Assembly: GCF_005484965.1 (NCBI RefSeq)
Contig: NZ_CP034036.1
Span: 3,224,001 to 3,288,000, forward strand
DNA length: 64,000 bases
Reading direction: 5' to 3'
Source of the DNA: Brenneria nigrifluens DSM 30175 = ATCC 13028
GTDB lineage: Bacteria; Pseudomonadota; Gammaproteobacteria; Enterobacterales; Enterobacteriaceae
The notes beneath the pieces are model-generated. The model had not been told where the DNA came from and made no database searches. It saw only the letters and a program-made list of their open reading frames with translations. Below are positions 32,905 through 42,085 of the stretch, in pieces. Every line of letters starts with the position of its first letter. The stretch's first letter is position 1. The position numbers were made by a program, and so were the translations under genes.

Positions 32905-33756
32905 TTAGTTCTTGGAACACTTAGGATGAACACCTAAAAAATACGCTTTTAGCATACTAAACATATTTCCCCAATTCATCTTTATAAACTCACTAAAAAC
33001 TCCAGAAAAGAACTTATAATACAAATGTAAAGTAGGATATCTACGCGCAGAAATTGCTATATCTAATGCGCGTTCTCTGGTTCTGAAATCATTCTTATTT
33101 TCACTTTGTTCCAATCTGGAAAGAGAATGCATTAAAAAAGAAGACGAGCGAACTTTCACATTCTCTCCCTTACTCACAATCTTATAAATACGGCGAAAAA
33201 GGCTAAAATCCACACCGTATAAAGCATAATTTTCATCAAAGGGTTTTAAATTATGTTTCTTAAATTTCTCCACCAGAGTCCGATTTATGATCAAACCAGA
33301 ACCGATGGACAAAGCAGATTCAGGATCTAGATCAGTATCTGTGGTGATAATTCCACTTTTACATACAGGATAATAAATTTTTTTATCACCAGTTGAAATA
33401 ATCTTAGGAAGTTCTAAGTCTACACAACTGATTTTAATTGCATCAATGAAAGATTCTGATATTTCAGTATCATCATCGAGAATAATGAATTTCTCTGCGT
33501 TGTTGTATTTTGAAAAAATTTCATTATATATAATGCTAAGAGGCAAGTTATCAAGGCAATTAATTAACTCCACCTGATTATCAAAACAGTGCTCCAACTT
33601 AGCTAAAAACTCTCCTTCATAGTTTATTTCGCGAGGACCATTATTATGAATAACAAGTTTTGTATTGTTAAAACTATAATTGGATATTGTATCAAGGGTG
33701 GTGGACTCCTGAAGATCTTTATTATACATAATCACTAATATGATATTAGCCCACAT
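32905..33756 (-). CDS. Family 2-like glycosyltransferase
   Basis: Starts at the ATG at 33756 with GAGG five bases upstream; 283 residues. The GT-A donor site FIILDDDTEISESFIDAI carries the metal-binding acidic triad near residue 92. IGSGLIINRTLVEKF and ENYALYGVDFSLFRRIY correspond to the acceptor part. No membrane anchor is seen. Donor and acceptor are unknown; it probably adds one sugar of the repeat unit at the cytoplasmic face. The C-terminal end carries an amphipathic segment that may touch the membrane. Confidence 0.75.
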   Translation of the reverse strand: MWANIILVIMYNKDLQESTTLDTISNYSFNNTKLVIHNNGPREINYEGEFLAKLEHCFDNQVELINCLDNLPLSIIYNEIFSKYNNAEKFIILDDDTEISESFIDAIKISCVDLELPKIISTGDKKIYYPVCKSGIITTDTDLDPESALSIGSGLIINRTLVEKFKKHNLKPFDENYALYGVDFSLFRRIYKIVSKGENVKVRSSSFLMHSLSRLEQSENKNDFRTRERALDIAISARRYPTLHLYYKFFSGVFSEFIKMNWGNMFSMLKAYFLGVHPKCSKN

Positions 33757-33904
33757 GCTCACCTCTCATAAAAACCTCATCAATATTATCAGAAAGCACA
33801 CATTAATTTTCGAAGTACATGAACAAAAAGGCTAAGGAGTTTTTTACTTCATATTCTTTATTGACAATTACCATCAATATTTTTTTCGACATAATCAAAA
33901 AACA

Positions 33905-35095
33905 TCAATAAATGATATCTTTTTTATATAAAACATGAAATTTAGCAATAAAGAAAATTATTAGCCCTCCTGAAGCTCCGAACAATAACGGATTCACCGA
34001 CCCCGAAAATATCCAAAGAGAAATAAAAATAAGCGGAACAGTAAATTTCATTCCTCCACGCGCGTCTTTTTGAATCGAATTAAAACACAAACTCATATAT
34101 AAAAGAAGCAATACGCCAGCACCTAAGCTTCCCAACGTCATCAGCATCGATAAACTCTGGCTTTCGTATAGGTAAGGCGTATCCTCCGACCTCAAGGCAT
34201 TAGGAATAAAGTATCCAACCCCATGTCCTAAAATAGGTTTTTCCGAGAACGCATATAATAACATTCTGTTTTGCCATACACGTTCGACATCTGACGCTAT
34301 GTTTGAGTTATTGTCGCCACCAAATCTGGTTTCTATTATTTTAAAAACAAGTTCACCGAGTGGCGTCATGGTTAACAAAAAGAAAAGAACAACTGTACCT
34401 AGAATAAGAACCTTGAAAATTTTGAACAAATTAGCTTCAAGAACAATAGCAAGAGCGATAAAAAAAACCGTCTCTGCCCAAAATGCACGAGAAAGAGTAA
34501 GCAGCATTGAAATAATCAGCAGAACAAAAGCACCGTAAAGTAAAATCTTATTACCCTTGCCATAAATAATTTCTTTTGTGACGAAATACATGAAAAATGG
34601 AACAGCTGAATCTAAGGGTATTTGTAATCTGGAAATAAATGTCCCCTGAACCCCCAGTGACATCATTTGAATATTCCATGTATCGCGTATCCAGGTGATA
34701 ACATCCCCCATGGCAATACCGGACAATAATGAAAATGCAAGAATACCAATTTTTATTATGGCAATAGCAACAAACATTTTTTTAATTGTTTTATAGATTA
34801 AAATTCTATTATCATCTGAATATTCGCTGCAACATATAAGAAACACAGCCACAATGACAGATAAAAACACATCTCTTGATTGCCCAAACACATACTCAGT
34901 CACATTCCCTTGAATAATAGAATACAAAACTGCAAACAATAAAAAAACAATAAAAGGGAAAACCTTTCGCGCCATCCGTTGTATCAGCACTGGCCTAGAA
35001 AAAATATACGCACCCATACTTAAAATAATTAATGGGCTACGTAAAGCCATTAAGTATATTGATAGATTTATAAAAAAACTTTTTCCTATTTTCAT
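33905..35095 (-). CDS. wzy: Wzy-type O-antigen/exopolysaccharide polymerase
   Basis: Polymerises repeat units on the periplasmic face of the inner membrane. The 396 residues have about ten to eleven hydrophobic helices, with the main hydrophilic loop in the second half (TRFGGDNNSNIASDVERVWQ, then NRMLLYAFSEKPILGHGVGY), the Wzy_C pattern. It is in line with the wzx and glycosyltransferase genes, so it is the better candidate for the polymerase of this locus than the reversed gene at 26960-28180. Confidence 0.8.
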   Translation of the reverse strand: MKIGKSFFINLSIYLMALRSPLIILSMGAYIFSRPVLIQRMARKVFPFIVFLLFAVLYSIIQGNVTEYVFGQSRDVFLSVIVAVFLICCSEYSDDNRILIYKTIKKMFVAIAIIKIGILAFSLLSGIAMGDVITWIRDTWNIQMMSLGVQGTFISRLQIPLDSAVPFFMYFVTKEIIYGKGNKILLYGAFVLLIISMLLTLSRAFWAETVFFIALAIVLEANLFKIFKVLILGTVVLFFLLTMTPLGELVFKIIETRFGGDNNSNIASDVERVWQNRMLLYAFSEKPILGHGVGYFIPNALRSEDTPYLYESQSLSMLMTLGSLGAGVLLLLYMSLCFNSIQKDARGGMKFTVPLIFISLWIFSGSVNPLLFGASGGLIIFFIAKFHVLYKKDIIY

Positions 35096-35362
35096 TAGAG
35101 TCTATCCCAATAGAATTCTATTCCGCGCCCGCGCAAGTATATAGATAATTCATTGCCATCTAGTTAAACATTTCTTTAGTGTCGAACTTGGCAACGATAA
35201 GAATGATTCATAGGCCTGTATTTATATTTCTCAACAAAAATAATATATATCCCATAACATGAAATTTATCTACCCCCCCCTCACAACCTATACAACTTAA
35301 ATAAAAAACTATTATATTACACTAATTAACATAATTAAAATAGGAGCTAATTTATCCCGAAA
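35096..35362. other. AT-rich gap between wzy and the glycosidase gene
   Basis: A 267-base stretch with several short A/T tracts and one run of eight C (35272-35279). No gene or clear terminator. It may carry an internal promoter for wzy and genes downstream. Confidence 0.35.
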
Positions 35363-36838
35363 TTAATCAAAAGGCATTGGCGCGTGGCTAGGCAATGTGT
35401 TCTTAATAACTTTTTTACTATCAAATGTCCAATTAGGTAAATGATTAGTATAGATCGCAATAGGTTTGTTATCTAATGAAATACCATTCTCTGCGTTCAC
35501 ATCATTCTCAACATCAAGATTCCATTTTTCTATTGATACTTTCCCTTTTATCCCCGTCAAAATAGATACATTATTTTCACTATTTCGGTTATTATTCCAA
35601 GCAACAATTGAATAATGATTTTCTTTTTTCTTTTCTTTCAGAACGTAAGCTTCTACACCGTTACCGGGGAAATATCGTCCTACTAGCTCTCTCCCTTTCA
35701 TTGAATCAACCGCCATTGCATAGGCTAATAACCTTAATTTTGGTTGCCAATTAACATCAAAGAGACCTGAAGAATATAGTTTATTATTTAAAAATCGATC
35801 CTGAGCCAAAAAATAGTCAACGCGTTTCATATCATAAAAGAAAAATGCTCGGGCAAATATTTTTATCATATCATACGGATTAGAATCTTTTTGATATACG
35901 ATAGAGGTATCTAATTGCTCTGTATCTAAAATTTGCTTGGGCTTTAGATTAAATTTTTTCTGTTCTTCCCGGATAAAATTAGGTAGATCATCCTTCGGAT
36001 AGACAAAATGATGTATTGAATAAGCATCTGTATAATTATCTATTCCAAGTCTGAACGCTTCATCGACAAATCGCCTTCCTCCATGACCTCCACCTAAAGA
36101 AGCATTTCTAGAATAAGTAGCAGAAAATGCAGTAGTTTTAATATGTTGCCCACTTCTATTGATAGCTTCTTTGAGCATTTTCATCTCTTGAACATATTGA
36201 GCGGGTGTTGAACGAATCCACCATACAGCCGGTGCATCCACCTCATTTGCCAATTCAGCGTATTCAACATTATGCCCTTTAAGCCTGGCAAGCGTTACAT
36301 CAAGATAGTTATTGTATTCATTATAAAATCTTTCATTTACTGCCGATAACTTATTATTAGCGACGGTGAATTTTGCCGGAGGATAACCAAAAACAAATAA
36401 CAATGAAAAGTCATATTCTTTGGCTTTTTTAAGCTGGAAATCTAATTCTTTAAAATTTGTAGGATTACCATTTTTATCACTTAAACGGTGCCAACAAGTC
36501 TCAAAACTTCTAAGGGAATCTACGCCGGCATGTGCCAACAATGAATAAACTTTATTTATCTTATTAATATCACCATCTGCTTTTATCGCAGGTATCTCCA
36601 TTCCATGTAACCCGAATTGCGTGTCTGTATCTCGCCTAGAGCGCTGCTCTTCTAGATTTCTGATAATTACCTTATCATAAACATACTTCGACACATTATC
36701 ATTGACTTCTTCTTTAGTTTCTTTTATCTGTTTAAAATAATCTGATTCAGCTAATGTTGATGTTGAAAAAGAAAAAGAGAACGAAAAAATCATAAAATAA
36801 AGAGAAGTATTTATAAATAAAGGCAGTGTCTTTTTCAT
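35363..36838 (-). CDS. Secreted GH-A clan glycoside hydrolase, PslG/GH39-like
   Basis: Start chosen at the ATG at 36838 (AAGGGAA upstream): 491 residues beginning with a signal peptide, MKKTLPLFINTSLYFMIFSF, and probable cleavage after STSTLAES. A TIM-barrel glycosidase domain follows: VEYAELANEVDAPAVWW contains the Asn-Glu acid/base pair near residue 196, and KQILDTEQLDTSIVY the likely nucleophile Glu near 315. PslG of Pseudomonas, a similar enzyme encoded in an exopolysaccharide operon, cleaves its own polymer in the periplasm. A comparable role in trimming chains or clearing misrouted polymer is inferred. The upstream part of the open frame overlaps the glycosyltransferase gene. Confidence 0.75.
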   Translation of the reverse strand: MKKTLPLFINTSLYFMIFSFSFSFSTSTLAESDYFKQIKETKEEVNDNVSKYVYDKVIIRNLEEQRSRRDTDTQFGLHGMEIPAIKADGDINKINKVYSLLAHAGVDSLRSFETCWHRLSDKNGNPTNFKELDFQLKKAKEYDFSLLFVFGYPPAKFTVANNKLSAVNERFYNEYNNYLDVTLARLKGHNVEYAELANEVDAPAVWWIRSTPAQYVQEMKMLKEAINRSGQHIKTTAFSATYSRNASLGGGHGGRRFVDEAFRLGIDNYTDAYSIHHFVYPKDDLPNFIREEQKKFNLKPKQILDTEQLDTSIVYQKDSNPYDMIKIFARAFFFYDMKRVDYFLAQDRFLNNKLYSSGLFDVNWQPKLRLLAYAMAVDSMKGRELVGRYFPGNGVEAYVLKEKKKENHYSIVAWNNNRNSENNVSILTGIKGKVSIEKWNLDVENDVNAENGISLDNKPIAIYTNHLPNWTFDSKKVIKNTLPSHAPMPFD

Positions 36839-36894
36839 AAAATTCCCTTCTGTCAGTCTTGAGCATAGCTTTGTTAAAAGAATATAATTAACCG

Positions 36895-37737
36895 TTATTT
36901 TCTTTCGATAAATTTCACCCATATATATTTTGCTACTGCGTATGCTAATGCCCTCGTTTTATAACGCCAAGCCACATCAACATCATTAATTGCAGAATGA
37001 TATCTTGCCCAATAGGGCGTTTTCGATCTGCTGCTATTCCAACCCCGGCAATGAAATGCACTTATGTCATTTATGAGGGTTACCCCCCATTTTTTCTTTC
37101 TTACACGAAGAGATAGCTCTATATCTTCTTTATACATGTAATAATTACTTTCAAATCCGATATTACCAGACCTATCAGGACATTGCTCTAATGTAGTCTT
37201 TCTTACCAGCATAAAAGCGCCACATACAGCTTCAACCTCAGAGAAATCATTTTTGTTAGTATTATCACTTAAAACCGGCTGATTAGAACCTAAATCAAAC
37301 CATCGACCAATAGTGTTACATGAAATACCCAGAGAATCATATATGCCAAGGGATCTCTTGTTGTCAATATCATATCTTATTAAAGGAATAGAAAATATTC
37401 CTGTTTGTTCAAATTTATCTTGAGATGCAATAGTTAAAAGACGATCCAAATCTTTCCCTTCAATCCTGGCGTCTGGATTTAAAAAAAGAACCCAATCAAA
37501 ATCAGATATACTAGTAAGTGCTTTATTATTAGCAGCCACGAAACCAATATTTTCATACTCTTCAATATGAAGATGATGCTTTGTTTTTATATTATGTAAA
37601 TATGAAGTATCTGTAGAGCCAGAGTCAATAATCTTAATTACTACATCACTTGTGGAAGAGTCTAATCCTTCTATTACCCAATTGATATGCTTATTACTAT
37701 TATAAGTCACAATGATAATTAAACTTTTTTTTCCCAC
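36895..37737 (-). CDS. Family 2 glycosyltransferase, rhamnosyltransferase-like
   Basis: A GT-A enzyme of about 280 residues beginning GKKSLIIIVTYNSNKHINWV. The acidic motif is LFLNPDARIEGKDLDRLL near residue 87, and VCGAFMLVRKTTLEQ and YMYKEDIELSLRVRKKKWGV (ED of the catalytic base region) are typical of WbbL/RfbF-type rhamnosyltransferases. The start is not certain: two GTG codons occur at 37743 and 37737, and the second has GGGG at a better distance. It directly follows the preceding glycosyltransferase gene. Confidence 0.8.
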   Translation of the reverse strand: MGKKSLIIIVTYNSNKHINWVIEGLDSSTSDVVIKIIDSGSTDTSYLHNIKTKHHLHIEEYENIGFVAANNKALTSISDFDWVLFLNPDARIEGKDLDRLLTIASQDKFEQTGIFSIPLIRYDIDNKRSLGIYDSLGISCNTIGRWFDLGSNQPVLSDNTNKNDFSEVEAVCGAFMLVRKTTLEQCPDRSGNIGFESNYYMYKEDIELSLRVRKKKWGVTLINDISAFHCRGWNSSRSKTPYWARYHSAINDVDVAWRYKTRALAYAVAKYIWVKFIERK

Positions 37738-37752
37738 AATCACCCCATTAAC

Positions 37753-38622
37753 TTAATCATAACGATTTATAGGTAAAAACTGCAAAGCATACTTCACAGC
37801 ATATTTAGGGGCTTTCTTAGAAAAACTCCATGTAAGACTTTCCAGAAACCCGGCACGACGCTCTACTGTAGATATAATGAAATTTATAAAATCAAGATTT
37901 TCACCCTGATACATATCTTTATTTCTTTCTTTAAAATCAATTAATGCTTTACTAAACGGATAGCTTTTAGACACCCTATGCTCATTCTCCTTATGGTCAT
38001 GATGCATTACATAGGTAGCCTCTTTAAATCTTCTGAAATTACCATGTTCAAAAGATAACCGTAACCAGGTGTCCCAGTCTTGCAATCTCCTGGCGCGAAT
38101 GTCGAAACCGCCAATTTTTCTTAATTTTTCAGTTGTAGTAAATACCTGGTTAGATGCTATATTACAAAAAAGCAAATCCTCATAATTTCCCTCAATGTAT
38201 TCTTTATTTCCTTTGTAATATAATTTATTTCTTCCATCAATATATCTTTCTATAAAATTACAACAAATAAAAGATAATTCATCACTCCAATTATTAACAA
38301 AAAACCTTATTCTGTTCGATGTGAACTCGTCATCATCATCAAGACCGGTAATAAACTCACCCGTTGCTTTAAATATTCCCATATTTCTGGCAACGCAGGC
38401 ACCTTGATTATTATCATTCCTCAAATATACTATTCTCGAATCTTTTTCAGCTAATGTGCTTATATATTCTTCTGTTCCATCTGAAGAAGCATCATCGCAA
38501 ACTAAAACCTCAATATTGGGGTAATCTTGTTTTAATACGGAGTCGACAGCTCTTCTAAGTTTATCCAGCCTATTGTGTGTTGTTATATATATACTAACTT
38601 TAGGCTTGTTTTTACCTGACAT
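37753..38622 (-). CDS. Family 2 glycosyltransferase
   Basis: The 289-residue protein starts MSGKNKPKVSIYITTHNRLD after a GAGG. The nucleotide-binding site LVCDDASSDGTEEYIS near residue 40 and the metal-binding GLDDDDEFTSNRI near 93 are clear; RRLQDWDTWLRLS near 185 corresponds to the acceptor/base region. Cytoplasmic. Sugar specificity unknown. Part of the leftward exopolysaccharide operon after rfbD. Confidence 0.85.
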   Translation of the reverse strand: MSGKNKPKVSIYITTHNRLDKLRRAVDSVLKQDYPNIEVLVCDDASSDGTEEYISTLAEKDSRIVYLRNDNNQGACVARNMGIFKATGEFITGLDDDDEFTSNRIRFFVNNWSDELSFICCNFIERYIDGRNKLYYKGNKEYIEGNYEDLLFCNIASNQVFTTTEKLRKIGGFDIRARRLQDWDTWLRLSFEHGNFRRFKEATYVMHHDHKENEHRVSKSYPFSKALIDFKERNKDMYQGENLDFINFIISTVERRAGFLESLTWSFSKKAPKYAVKYALQFLPINRYD

Positions 38623-38697
38623 GATATCCCTCTACACTATAAAAATATATTCTATTAATAATTCATGCCATTTTATAGTTGGCATGAATTATAATTC

Positions 38698-39552
38698 CTA
38701 TATTTTATTTATAATGTCATATAATGATTTTTCCCATTTTGATAATTCTATATCGAGTGATTTTATCTTGCTTCCATTTAGACTGGAGTATGCAGGCCTT
38801 TCGGCAGGGGTGGGATATTGCTCCGTATTGATTTTATTTACTTGAGGACATTTTGCTAATCTGTTTTGTTCAACGCCTATCCGAAATATCGCTTCAGCAA
38901 AATCACTCCACGCAACCTCATGGTCTCCACAATAATGATACACGCCGCCATCAGCATGCTGTTTTAGCAAATCAATAATCGCCTGAGCAATATCTCCCGC
39001 ATACGTCGGGCAGCCGCGCTGGTCTGCAACAATCCCTAGTTCATCACGATCTTGCGCCAAACGCAGCATGGTTTTGACAAAATTATTCCCATACTCACTG
39101 AATACCCAGGCGGTACGGATAATAATCGCATCAGGCAATATGCTTAAAACCGCAACCTCGCCATCCAGCTTCGTTCTGCCATATACACCAAGCGGATTAG
39201 TTTTATCCGTTTCCACATAAGGCCGAGTAGCTGTACCGTCAAAAACATAGTCGGTTGAAACATGAATCAGACGAGTTCCATGCTCTTTAGCCGCAATAGC
39301 CAGATTTTCCGGCCCTGTTTTATTGACCAACGAGGCCAGTTCCGGTTCGCTTTCGGCTTTATCAACTGCGGTATATGCTGCCGCATTGATGATAACATCC
39401 GGTTGGAATGCTTTTACCGCCGTCAGAACCTTTTCCTGGTTGGTAATATCAAGCTCATCGCTATCTGTTGCCCATAGCAGCCAGCCAGCAGGCAGGCGAT
39501 CCTGGAAACAACGTCCGAGCTGCCCCTTCGATCCCGTTAATAATACTTTCAT
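38698..39552 (-). CDS. rfbD: dTDP-4-dehydrorhamnose reductase
   Basis: Last step of dTDP-L-rhamnose synthesis, with NAD(P)H. The 284-residue short-chain dehydrogenase starts MKVLLTGSKGQLGRCFQDRL (GxxGxxG loop). The catalytic motif is STDYVFDGT then YGRTKLDGE (YxxxK) near residue 128. The ATG overlaps the rfbC stop by four bases. The order rfbB-A-C-D here differs from the rfbBDAC order common in E. coli and Salmonella. Confidence 0.95.
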   Translation of the reverse strand: MKVLLTGSKGQLGRCFQDRLPAGWLLWATDSDELDITNQEKVLTAVKAFQPDVIINAAAYTAVDKAESEPELASLVNKTGPENLAIAAKEHGTRLIHVSTDYVFDGTATRPYVETDKTNPLGVYGRTKLDGEVAVLSILPDAIIIRTAWVFSEYGNNFVKTMLRLAQDRDELGIVADQRGCPTYAGDIAQAIIDLLKQHADGGVYHYCGDHEVAWSDFAEAIFRIGVEQNRLAKCPQVNKINTEQYPTPAERPAYSSLNGSKIKSLDIELSKWEKSLYDIINKI

Positions 39553-40085
39553 GCGCTCAGTTCCTTAAACAGTTTTCCCAGTTTGTCTTTTTCGGAGAGC
39601 AGTGGGGCTGTTACCGGCCACTCAATACCGACTTCAGGATCATTCCACAGCAGGCAGCCTTCGTTTGCCGGGTTATAATAATCCGTGCATTTATATTCAA
39701 AATCGGCCATGTCCGACAACACTACAAACCCATGGGCCAGACCAGGAGGGATCCAGAATTGCGTTTTATTTTCTTCTGAAAGAATAACGCCTTCCCATGC
39801 ACCATACGTCGGTGAATCTGGTCGAATATCGACGGCGACATCAAAGACTTCTCCCCGTACTACACGCACCAGTTTCCCCTGCGGATTGGACTTCTGAAAA
39901 TGCAGCCCGCGTAATACACCTTTCGAGGATCGAGAGTGATTATCCTGAACAAAATCCAAATCAATTTGCAGCATCTCCTGATAACGTTTTTTTTCAAACG
40001 TTTCAAGAAAGAAGCCTCTCGCGTCGCCAAAAACTTTTGGCTGGATAATTTTTACGCCCGCAATACGGGTATCTTTAACCTGCAT
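39549..40085 (-). CDS. rfbC: dTDP-4-dehydrorhamnose 3,5-epimerase
   Basis: Epimerises C3 and C5 of dTDP-4-keto-6-deoxyglucose. The ATG at 40085 follows GGGGATAA and gives 178 residues. Conserved cupin features: DARGFFLETFEKKRY near residue 22, the catalytic His in VLRGLHFQKSNPQGKLVRV near 62 and WIPPGLAHGFVVLSD near 115. It overlaps rfbD at its end and begins just after the rfbA stop. Confidence 0.95.
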   Translation of the reverse strand: MQVKDTRIAGVKIIQPKVFGDARGFFLETFEKKRYQEMLQIDLDFVQDNHSRSSKGVLRGLHFQKSNPQGKLVRVVRGEVFDVAVDIRPDSPTYGAWEGVILSEENKTQFWIPPGLAHGFVVLSDMADFEYKCTDYYNPANEGCLLWNDPEVGIEWPVTAPLLSEKDKLGKLFKELSA

Positions 40086-40086
40086 A

Positions 40087-40956
40087 TTATTTATCCCCAA
40101 TCAACCGGGCCAGATATTGCCCATAGTGCGTCTTGCTGAGTGACTTTGCTTCTTCAGCAACTTGTTCTTTAGTCATCCACCCTTTACGGAAAGCAATCTC
40201 TTCCAGACAGGCCACTTTAAAGCCCTGGCGTTTTTCAATAGTATGAACAAATTGCGATGCTTCGATCAGACTGTCGTGCGTACCGGTATCCAGCCAGGCA
40301 AAACCACGCCCCAGCAATTCCACATTCAGCAACCCCTTCTCGAGGTACATTTCATTTAAGGTCGTGATTTCAAGCTCGCCGCGCGAAGAGGGTTTTACCT
40401 GCTTGGCCATCTCGACGATCTGGTCATCATAAAAATAAAGTCCCGTTACTGCCCAGTTTGACTTTGGTTTCAACGGTTTTTCTTCCAGAGATATCGCCCT
40501 GTTATTTTCATCAAACTCAACTACACCAAAGCGCTCAGCATCCACTACCTGATAGCCAAACACCGTCGCACCTTCTGTACGAGCTGCCGCCGTCTCCAAT
40601 TTTTTGCCAAAGCTCTGTCCAAAATAAATATTATCTCCCAACACTAAGGCACAGCGATCACCGTTGATAAACTCCTCTCCGATAAGGAATGCCTGAGCCA
40701 AACCATCAGGACTCGGCTGTATCGCATAGCTAAATTGGACACCAAAACGGCTGCCATCACCCAACAGGCGTTTGAATGAAGGCATATCCTCCGGCGTTGA
40801 AATAATCAGGATATCTTTAATTCCGGCCAGCATCAGAACAGATATCGGGTAATACACCATCGGTTTATCATAAATAGGCAACAGCTGTTTAGACACTCCG
40901 CGAGTAATTGGATGTAAACGCGTCCCGGAACCACCGGCCAATACAATACCTTTCAT
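40087..40956 (-). CDS. rfbA: Glucose-1-phosphate thymidylyltransferase
   Basis: Makes dTDP-glucose from dTTP and glucose 1-phosphate. The 289-residue protein begins MKGIVLAGGSGTRLHPITRG, with the GxGTRL nucleotide loop. Further signatures are SKQLLPIYDKPMVYYPI near 25-41 and LVLGDNIYFGQSF near 106 with the metal-binding Asp. AWLDTGTHDSLIEASQFV near 220 is the C-terminal family mark. Feedback inhibition by dTDP-rhamnose is known for the family. Confidence 0.96.
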   Translation of the reverse strand: MKGIVLAGGSGTRLHPITRGVSKQLLPIYDKPMVYYPISVLMLAGIKDILIISTPEDMPSFKRLLGDGSRFGVQFSYAIQPSPDGLAQAFLIGEEFINGDRCALVLGDNIYFGQSFGKKLETAAARTEGATVFGYQVVDAERFGVVEFDENNRAISLEEKPLKPKSNWAVTGLYFYDDQIVEMAKQVKPSSRGELEITTLNEMYLEKGLLNVELLGRGFAWLDTGTHDSLIEASQFVHTIEKRQGFKVACLEEIAFRKGWMTKEQVAEEAKSLSKTHYGQYLARLIGDK

Positions 40957-40973
40957 ATTAATTTCTCCTAAAA

Positions 40974-42038
40974 TTAACGCGTTAATCCCAGTCGTTCCCC
41001 AGCGTAAGAACCATCTTTAACACGCTGCCACCATTTCTTATTCTCCAAATACCATTTGACGGTTTTACGAATTCCGCTTTCGAATGTTTCCTGCGGTTTC
41101 CAGTCTAACTCATTATAAATTTTATTAGCATCAATGGCATAGCGTAGATCGTGTCCGGGACGGTCGTCCACATAAGTGATAAGATCTTCGTAGTTTGTAA
41201 CACCTGTCGGTTTATTGGGAACCAGTTCTTCCAACAACTGACAAATAGTGCGTACTACCTCAATATTTTTGCGCTCATTGTGACCACCGATATTATAGGT
41301 TTCCCCAACTTTGCCTTCGGTGACTACTTTATATAAAGCACGCGCATGATCTTCGACATACAACCAATCACGGATCTGGCCCCCGTTGCCGTATACCGGC
41401 AATGATTTGCCTTCCAGGGCATTGAGAATGACTAACGGAATCAGTTTTTCCGGAAAGTGGTAGGGTCCGTAGTTATTAGAGCAGTTGGTAATGATGGTTG
41501 GCAGGCCATAAGTACGCAACCAAGCGCGTACCAGATGGTCACTGGACGCTTTGGAGGCCGAGTACGGACTGCTAGGCGCATAGGGTGTTAGTTCGGTAAA
41601 CAGATCGTCGGTGCCGTGCAGATCACCATATACTTCATCGGTTGAAATATGGTGGAAGCGGAAAGTACGTTTTGCCTGCTCTTCCAGAGTCCCCCAGTAG
41701 TGGCGAGTGGATTCCAACAGCGTATAGGTCCCCACTACATTCGTTTCAATAAATGCGGCTGGCCCATCAATAGAACGGTCTACATGACTTTCAGCAGCCA
41801 GATGCATTACCGCATTCGGCTGATATTCATTAAAAATACTATCCAACTGAGCACGGTCACAGATATTAACGAGTTCAAATCTAAACCGCTTATTATCTGA
41901 GACTGATTTTAATGACTCCAGGTTTCCCGCATAAGTGAGGCTATCCAATACCAATACTTCATCATTGGTATTATTAATAATATGACGAACAACGGCTGAT
42001 CCTATAAAACCAGCCCCCCCAGTCACTATAATCTTCAT
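40974..42038 (-). CDS. rfbB: dTDP-glucose 4,6-dehydratase
   Basis: First committed step after dTDP-glucose, giving the 4-keto-6-deoxy sugar. From the ATG at 42038 (GAGG upstream), 354 residues; the extra 19 codons of the open frame overlap the preceding gene region. Extended SDR: TGGAGFIGSAVVRHI at residues 6-20, HISTDEVYGDLHG near 133, and the YSASKASSD catalytic Tyr-Lys near 168. Supplies the rhamnose branch used by the several rhamnosyltransferase-like genes of the locus. Confidence 0.96.
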   Translation of the reverse strand: MKIIVTGGAGFIGSAVVRHIINNTNDEVLVLDSLTYAGNLESLKSVSDNKRFRFELVNICDRAQLDSIFNEYQPNAVMHLAAESHVDRSIDGPAAFIETNVVGTYTLLESTRHYWGTLEEQAKRTFRFHHISTDEVYGDLHGTDDLFTELTPYAPSSPYSASKASSDHLVRAWLRTYGLPTIITNCSNNYGPYHFPEKLIPLVILNALEGKSLPVYGNGGQIRDWLYVEDHARALYKVVTEGKVGETYNIGGHNERKNIEVVRTICQLLEELVPNKPTGVTNYEDLITYVDDRPGHDLRYAIDANKIYNELDWKPQETFESGIRKTVKWYLENKKWWQRVKDGSYAGERLGLTR

Positions 42039-42085
42039 ACTATCCTCGTTAAATTGACATCTTACTATTTTGAGCGTCGATAAAA

